NCBI RefSeq assembly: GCF_000715075.1 | Contig: NC_134097.1 | Location: 70,031,190-70,095,189, forward strand | Source: Nicotiana tabacum | Lineage: Eukaryota > Streptophyta > Magnoliopsida > Solanales > Solanaceae | DNA: 64,000 bases | Direction: 5' to 3' | In this document: piece by piece, positions 57,881-64,000 of the stretch | How the letters are laid out: every line of letters starts with the position of its first letter | Numbering within the stretch: the first letter of the stretch is position 1 | Program-made: the position numbers and the translations under genes | The notes under the pieces: generated by a model | What the model was told of the DNA's origin: nothing | The model's database searches: none | Seen by the model: only the letters and a program-made list of their open reading frames with translations

Positions 57881-59199
57881 CCTTTGTAGATTCAGATCCA
57901 CGATCAACATGCTTATTGTAATGTGGTCGAAGAAGTGCTCGATGGGGAGCCTTGGTTTCACAATATCAAGAAATACATCAAGATGGGGGTGTATCCAGTA
58001 CAAGCCACAGGTTATTAAAAGAGAACAATTAGGCGATTGGCAAGCGGCTTTTTCTTCAGTGGAGGGGTTCTGTACAAAAGGACTCCAAATCTTGGGCTGT
58101 TGAGATGCATAGATGCTAGGCAGGCTACAGCTATTATGACTGAAGTACATTTTAGAGTCTGTGGACCGCACATTAGTGGGTACGTGCTGGCCAGAAAATC
58201 CTCCGAGCAGGTTATTATTGGCTCACTATGGAGCGAGATTGTATCAGTTTTGTGCGCAAGTGTCATCAATGTTAGGTGCACAGAGATTTGATTCATTCTC
58301 CACCATCTGAATTACATACAATGTCTGTACCATGACCCTTTGTTGGTTGGGGAATAGATGTCATTGGACCAATTGAGCCAGTAGCGTCCAACGGGCACAG
58401 GTTTATTCTGGTGGCCATTGATTATTTCACCAAGTGGGATGAAGCTAAAACCTTCAAGTCCGTGACCAAGAAAGCAGTAGTCAATTTTGTGCACTCAAAT
58501 ATTATTTGTCGGTTCGGTATCCCAAAGGTGATCATCATAGATAATGGTGCTAATCTCAACAGTCACTTGATGAAAGAGGTGTGTCAACAGTTCAAGATTA
58601 CACATCGCAATTCCACCCCATATCGCCCCAAGGCGAATGGAGCAGTCGAGGCAGCTAACAAGAACATAAAGAAGATACTTCGGAAAATGGTGGAAGGATC
58701 CAGACAATGACATGAAAAGCTGCCCTTTGCATTGTTGGGTTATCACACTACTATTCGTACTTCAGTAGGAGCAACTCCTTATTTGTTGGTATATGGTACG
58801 AAAGCAGTGATACCCGCGGAAATCGAAATCCCATCCCTTCGAATTGTCGCAGAAGCCAAAATTGACGATGATGAGTGGGTTAAAACCCGCATGGAACAAT
58901 TAAGTCTGATTGATGAGAAAAGATTAGCAGTAGTGTGTCATGGCCAGTTGTATCAACAGAGAATGGCAAGAGCATATAATAAGAAGGTGCATCCAAGAAA
59001 GTTTGAAGTGAGTCAGTTAGTATTAAAACGCATTCTTCCTCATCAGACTGAAGCAACAGGCAAGTTCGCCCAAAACTAGCAGGGGCCGTTCATCATAACA
59101 AGAGTGTTGTCCAATGGTGCTTTGTACTTAACAGATATAGAAGGCAAATGTGTAGAAATGGCCATCAATTCTAATGCGGTCAAGAGATATTATGTATGA
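57881..59199 (+). pseudogene. Element 3 integrase
   Basis: Zinc-binding part: MTEVHFRVCGPHISGYV (two His) and FVRKCHQC (C-x2-C), split by a one-base loss near 58197. Catalytic core: WGIDVIGPIEP (first Asp), IIIDNGANLNSHLM (second Asp) and PKANGAVEAANKN (Glu). C-terminal part: VYGTKAVIPAEIEIPS and YNKKVHPRKFEVSQLVLKR, ending LSNGALYLTDIEGKC...RYYV before TGA at 59197. Stops include about 57887, 58016, 58273, 58333, 58708 and 59077. All three catalytic residues are present. It would insert the DNA copy and make the 5-bp duplications seen at elements 1 and 2. Confidence 0.87.
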
Positions 59200-59359
59200 T
59201 TTCTTTATTTAAATTGTATTTGTTTGTACTTGGCATGTTTTGAAGATTGGAATAACCAAGGTGTTTTGTTCTGCTATCTAAACACTTTATCCTTTGTTAT
59301 CCCCTTGAGCCCTATTTATTTCCTTTCATACCCCTCTTTTGGAATCAGTAGCAAAGATC

Positions 59360-59550
59360 AGAAGCGCAAGTGAGAAAGATGAGTAAAGGGAAAAAGAGAA
59401 AAGAAAAGAAGTAAAAGAGAAAGAAAATAATGTGGAGAGAAGGAAAAGAATGAAAGGAAAAATAAAAAAAAGGAGAAAAAGAGAGGAAAACTGACAAAAA
59501 GAAAAAACAAAAAAAAAGGGAAAAAGAGAGAAAGAAAAACGACAACAAAC
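59360..59550 (+). other. A/G-rich tract between integrase and module C, element 3
   Basis: About 190 bases of almost pure purines. It precedes module C in sense, whereas at positions A and B the purine run follows the module. The minus-strand Phe/Ser-rich frames through it are artefacts. Confidence 0.62.
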
Positions 59551-59569
59551 AAAGTAATTTTTGTGATAT

Positions 59570-59625
59570 GAACTACGTCTGACCTGATTCCTTTTAAGGA
59601 TACGTAGGCAGCCTCATGGTTCGGT
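59570..59625 (+). other. Hairpin module, position C (after integrase), element 3
   Basis: GAACTACGTC, GACCTGAT, tip TCCT (59589-59592) with AGGA (59597-59600) and loop TTTA, then TACGTAGGC and GGTTCGGTCC. Confidence 0.8.
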
Positions 59626-59911
59626 CCCATCAAAATAAAATCAAAAAGCCCCCAAGCAAAGAAACTAGGGCAGAAGTTGCAGTCGTTGCAAGAAACCTGA
59701 TTCCGATAGTTGTAATTTTTAACCCATTTGATTTGTTTTGAGACTTTTATACCCTTTCTTTCTAACCCCATCCAAAAGCCCACATTACGGTCCAAAGAAA
59801 GACCTTCCGATCAGATGTCGAGAAATGCGAAGTCGAGAAGGTAGAGGTGATTCATATCAAGATCAACACTCTGGTCCAAGCAGAAAATATTGAAAATGAG
59901 AGAGTCTTATT

Positions 59912-60071
59912 GGTGAAAACCCTCATGGGCACCATAAGGCGACAGGAGCTGAGAGAAATAAAAAATGAGAGAGTCTTATTGGTGAAAACCCTCACGGGCA
60001 CTGTAAGGCGAAAGTGAGTTGAGAGATGAACAAATGAGAGAGGCTTGTTGGTGAAAACCTTTCAGGGCACC
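59912..60071 (+). repeat. Three GGTGAAAACC...GGGCACC hairpin repeats, element 3
   Basis: Copies at 59912-59933, 59981-60002 and 60050-60071, each preceded by 'aatgagagag(t/g)ctt' and followed by a 'aggcga'-type word. GGTG pairs with CACC, and CCC with GGG (CCT with AGG in the third copy), around a short loop. The 60090-60830 stretch that follows has no gene or repeat I can recognise. Confidence 0.65.
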
Positions 60072-60829
60072 ACAGGCCGAACAAGGTTAAGGTTTTGGTG
60101 AAGAAGTCAGGTTATGGAAATTCTGGGGCAACAAAGTATGGCAGTTGAAAGTTGATTGGTTGGACAGATTGGTCTGATTAATCGGAAATGCATGTCACGA
60201 TCATTGGTACCAGCTGCTCCACTCAGATAAGCATCTTTTCTTTTTTCTCTTCAGATAGTTTTCCTGTTTTGGATTTTTGCTTATCCTTAACTATGAAAGT
60301 CGTTGCATTTCATTTCTTTTTGGTTTATTTCTCTTAGATATTTCCAATGTCAGTTTTGTTTAAGCAAACAAGAAGGAATTTCAAAGCCTACTACCAACTT
60401 CCAAAGTTGCACAAGGCGCAGGGCAGCCAAGGCATTGCTAGAGGTAGTATGACGTGAAATGGGACATAAGGTATCAGTGAAAGTTCCATCGGCAGAATGA
60501 TTCAGTAATTTCATGGGAGATGCAGAAGTCTAGTTAAAGGGGTCAAAGGTGAAATGACGGTTCGGGTATAAAACATTCGGGTCATCCGAGGTCACATGGA
60601 TTGAAAATCAGTCAGAAAGCCAAGTGGTTCTTGGCCAGTCAAGGGGAAGTCACTCAAAACAAAGCACGACAATAGGGAGAGACTTTTAGCAAATAATTCC
60701 ATCAACTAACCACCACAATTTTAAACTAACAAGATTTTTCTTTGATTGAAACAAGGATAGAAAGTTTCGTTTGTTTCAGGGAAACCCTTCGTAAATAAAG
60801 GCGAGCATCAAACAGGTTTGACGGTAAAC

Positions 60830-61300
60830 TCTCAGGTCCCGCCTGGATAATGAGATTTAATTTGAAGTTCTTAGGACCCTTCTGAAAAATGGGACCTAGT
60901 TTAAAATTCAAAACAATTATGAGTAGTAAAATCTAGCATAAATGTACCCCAAGGAATGTAAGATGGTTTCAAAGTCTGCATGTTTGAGATAGGATTCAAG
61001 TAGGAGTTTTCAGGGTCCTCCTGAATAATGGGACCTAGTGTTAAGATTTCCATTAGATAACAAGATGTACCGTGAGTTCTGTTGTAGGGCAGCATAATTC
61101 GGCCGAAAAGAATAGTCACTCTTAATATAAGACTTGGTTTTTGATTTTCAGGACCCTCCTGGATAATGGGATGTAGATTTAAGACATTCTTAGATAATAA
61201 AATTTAGCGGAAGTCATACCTTTAAAAGATATAATTTAGATTTTAAAGCCATCATTTAGCTAGGAGTTTTCAGGACCCTCCTGGATAATGAGATTTAGCT
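60830..61300 (+). repeat. CAGGACCCTCCTGGATAATG repeats, element 3
   Basis: Five copies (near 60833, 60865, 61009, 61148 and 61270) spaced irregularly. The core CAGGA-CCC-TCCTG is a short perfect inverted repeat. Counterparts occur in element 1 (7640-7665 and 11370-11480). Confidence 0.7.
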
Positions 61301-61399
61301 TTCAAGTTCATAGAGATATTTGGTAACATGATTCAATTAACACTCACCGATGCGACCAGCACCAAACTGGGGCAGAAGTTTTCTTTGTTTTTATCTATT

Positions 61400-62060
61400 T
61401 TGTGGAAATCAGGTGCCCACCTGGAGAATAAGGGAATGCATTTCAAGTTCAGCAATTAGGCGCCCACCTGAAGAACAAGGGAATACATTTCAAGTTTTGG
61501 TAATCAGGCGCCTACCTGAAGAACAAGGGAATATATTTCAAATTCAGTAATCAGGCGCCCACCTGAAGAACAAGGGAATACATTTCAAGTTTTGGTAATC
61601 AGGCGCCCACCTGAAGAACAAGGGAATACATTTCAAGTTTTGGTAATCAGGCGCCCACCTGGAGAACAAGGGAGTACATTTCAAGCTTCAGTAATCAGGC
61701 CCCCGCCTGGACAACAAGGGAATACATTTCGAATTCAGCAATCAGGCGCCCACCTGGAGAACAAGGGAATACATTTCGAATTTAGCAATCAGGAGCCCAC
61801 CTGGAGAATAAGGGAATACATTTCAAGCTTTAGTAATCAGGCACCCACCTGGAGAACAAGAGAATACATTTCAAGCTTCAGTAATCAGGCGCCCACCTAG
61901 AGAACAAAGGAATACATTTCAAGCTTGAGTAATCAGGCGTCCACTTGGAGAACAAGGGTATACATTTCAAGCTCAGTAATTAGGAGCCCACCTGGAGAAC
62001 AAGGGAATATATTCAAGTTTTAGCAAACAGGTGTCCACTTGGAGAAAAGGGAAACATCTC
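61400..62060 (+). repeat. GGCGCC-type tandem array, element 3
   Basis: About 14 copies at 46-50 bp spacing with core 'aatcaggcgcccacctggag' followed by 'aacaagggaatacatttcaag'. Open frames (61350-61550, 61592-61900) are repeat artefacts. Confidence 0.87.
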
Positions 62061-62288
62061 AGATTACAATTCAAGGCGACAACAAGGGGATTCCACCGGG
62101 AAAATACAAGTCAACAAGAACCACAAGAGCAAGTTTAATGATATATATAGGATTTTGTAATGCATATATCATAGTCTAGTCTAACTTCTTTTTATCATGG
62201 TGTAATAAGGGGATTCAGTAAGCAGTAGGAGCAGCAGCAGCATTAGTGAAATCACAGCTTCATGGTAGTCTCAGCTACCAAACGTTCC

Positions 62289-62355
62289 CGAACTATACTG
62301 ACCTAATTCCTTTATAGCCAAGGATATGTAGGCAACCTCGGAAGCAGGGTGCGGT
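62289..62355 (+). other. Hairpin module, position D (before PPT), element 3
   Basis: CGAACTATAC, GACCTAAT, tip TCCTT (62308-62312) with AAGGA (62320-62324) and loop TATAGCC, then TATGTAGGC and GTGCGGTC. ATGTAGGC instead of ACGTAGGC is shared by position D of all three elements. Confidence 0.78.
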
Positions 62356-62457
62356 CAAATCTTTCGAAAAACGCTTCCCACAGAGTATCCAAACGGGCAA
62401 AAATCGCTCGTATCCGCTCACTTTATCTTTGCACGAAAACTCTTTGTGTTTTCGAGC

Positions 62458-62470
62458 AAAGAGGGGCAAC
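62458..62470 (+). other. Element 3 polypurine tract
   Basis: AAAGAGGGGCAAC two bases before the 3' LTR start TGAGCACGTG, almost identical to the tracts of elements 1 and 2. Confidence 0.83.
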
Positions 62471-62472
62471 TA

Positions 62473-64000
62473 TGAGCACGTGATTTTTCCCCTATATGAA
62501 TTACTCCCACAAATTCAAAACAAAATAAATTTTCCCATTATTTGCAATTTCGTAGATTTTTGTAGCATTTTTCGTTAATTGTTTGCATTTGTCTGTGCAT
62601 GTTTATTTTATTTAATTCATGAAAATACAAAAATACACTGTGTTTGCATTTAGGATCTAATTTTGCATTCTTGAATTAATTAGTAATTTAGTCTTTTGTA
62701 AAAATATAAAAATCACAAAAAAATAACTTATTTTTGCATTTTTAATTTTTAGTTTCGAATTTTGGTAGTTTTTCTTTAATTTGATATTTAATTAGTTGTG
62801 GTAATTATTATTTAGAGTTAGTTAATTTAATTTGATAGGATAATTTGGATTAGGAGTTAAATTAAGTTTTACTTTATTTTTTGTTTTTTCCTTAAAAAGG
62901 GAAAAAGAGGGATTAAAAAAGATTTATTAAAGGGAAAAAGAAAAGGAAAACGAAATTGTTGAAGGGGGTAGTTTAATTGGGTTGGGGATTTCAGTCAAGC
63001 CCAAATCAGGGCTGAACCCAAGTAGTATTATCACCCGCCCAGCCCAAATTATCCCATTTATCCACCAGGATGCCCCTAAACCCGACCCATCTCCACAAAA
63101 ATACACGGACAATCATACAGAGATCCAGACCTAAATCCCTAACTCAAACGCGCACTGTTCCTCTTCTCCAAATCGAATCAAGCCCTATTTTAGCCCAAAT
63201 CCATGGCGAGTGACTCCACATCCATAACCACACGTTCCTCCTTCTTTCTTCATCACCATTTCTAATGGTTTCTGACACCGAGGATTCTCTTTCATTTCAC
63301 TCGCTCGATTTTGAGATTAAGCACGCGATAGAAAGGTCCTAGACACGATTCGTTGGATGAGTGTGAGACATTGGATTGATTTTGTTCAATCCGAGCCCCA
63401 CATTCATCAGGGGTTCGTTTTTATAAGGGATCAGATCCGATTTTGAAGAGGAGGCAGATTTTGAGAGGAAATTAGGGTTCTAGAGAATAGTCTTCTTCTT
63501 CTCTATCGTTCACCTTCATTGTTAGTTTAATTTTAGAAAAGAAAAATACAAAAAAACATGTTTAGTGTTCTGTGATTCTGGTTTCTTTAATTACTGTCTA
63601 AATTTCGAAATACATAGGTTCTGTCTTTTTATTTCAATCTGGATTTTTTTAAAAATGGAGTTCGATTGAGTTCGAGAGTCGGGGTTGATTCGAGTCCGTC
63701 GCGCTTGCTGCTAAAGCTCAGATTTCAGTATTTGATTTTCCTTTTAAGCTTGTTGCTTAGCTTTCTGCTGTTTGTACCACATTCGAACATCAAGGATAAT
63801 CGAAATTTTGATTTTTAGGTTCCTCTCTTATCCTTTACTGCTGTCATGTTAATCTAAATGATAAATGTTGAGTCAATCTAATTAGTGTATATTTGAGATG
63901 TACTTTGAATGAGTATATGTTGGATTGTCCCTTAAATGTAGATTTGCTTGGTTTAGTATGGGTTGATTAAGAGCTGGCTAATTTGTGATTGCCAAGTAAA
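62473..64000 (+). repeat. Element 3 3' LTR, cut by the window end
   Basis: Repeats 44400 onward, with few substitutions and small indels. About 2.1 kb should follow outside the window. Confidence 0.92.

Larger units (their letters stand above)
44400..64000 (+). mobile_element. Element 3: Tat/Ogre-type LTR retrotransposon with ORF1, gag and pol (3' LTR runs past the window)
   Basis: A 3.6-kb LTR repeats at 62473 after a 14.5-kb interior. In order: PBS, module A, ORF1, module B, gag, protease with G-patch, non-coding spacer, RT, RNase H, second RNase H, integrase, module C, hairpin repeats, two tandem arrays, module D, PPT. The separate ORF1 before gag, the interruption between protease and RT, two RNase H domains, long LTRs and a repeat-rich 3' UTR are known hallmarks of the Ogre lineage. 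At least 15 in-frame stops and four or more frameshifts show it cannot make its proteins now. The target duplication cannot be checked because the right end is outside. Confidence 0.93.

Overview
The window is a block of nested plant transposable elements. I found no host protein gene, tRNA or rRNA. Three very long LTR retrotransposons of the Tat/Ogre type (Ty3-gypsy), two plant L1-type LINEs, one hAT DNA transposon and pieces of further LTRs account for nearly all of it. This fits a large, repeat-rich eudicot nuclear genome. The styles of LTR and LINE resemble Solanaceae (for example Nicotiana), but that rests on general recollection and no database search was possible.

Layout. 1-3267: the 3' end of a Tat/Ogre-type LTR (family D), a minus-strand LTR-like block, and the tail of another LTR. 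3268-20666: element 1 (minus strand), flanked by a perfect 5-bp duplication CTGGC. It carries a broken gag but no RT-INT core. Inside its 3' untranslated region sits LINE 1 (about 7690-11304), which is itself split by a hAT element (9117-10716). 20700-21599: AT-rich sequence with nothing recognisable. 21600-26610 plus 40104-40814: LINE 2 (minus strand), split by element 2 (26611-40103, minus strand, perfect TGTGT duplication), a shell without ORF1, gag or pol. 40815-44399: the 5' part of a family D LTR. It is interrupted by element 3 (plus strand, 44400 to beyond the window end), the coding-type copy: 3.6-kb LTR, PBS, ORF1, gag, protease with a G-patch, a spacer that probably contains the Ogre intron, RT-RNase H, a second RNase H, integrase, repeat-rich 3' UTR, PPT and 3' LTR. 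Many stops and frameshifts make element 3 a decayed copy.

How the parts relate. Elements 1 and 2 look like non-autonomous deletion derivatives that kept the cis signals (LTR ends, PBS, PPT, untranslated regions) and lost coding modules. Proteins from relatives organised like element 3 could have moved them in trans (inference).

The most notable observation is a hairpin-forming module of about 60 nt. It occurs exactly four times in each of the three elements, at the same four structural positions: after the PBS, before gag, after integrase, and before the PPT. Its flanks are constant, while its tip stem changes sequence but stays paired, which suggests selection on an RNA (or single-stranded DNA) structure. 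The 3' untranslated regions also carry several tandem arrays whose units are built around short inverted repeats.
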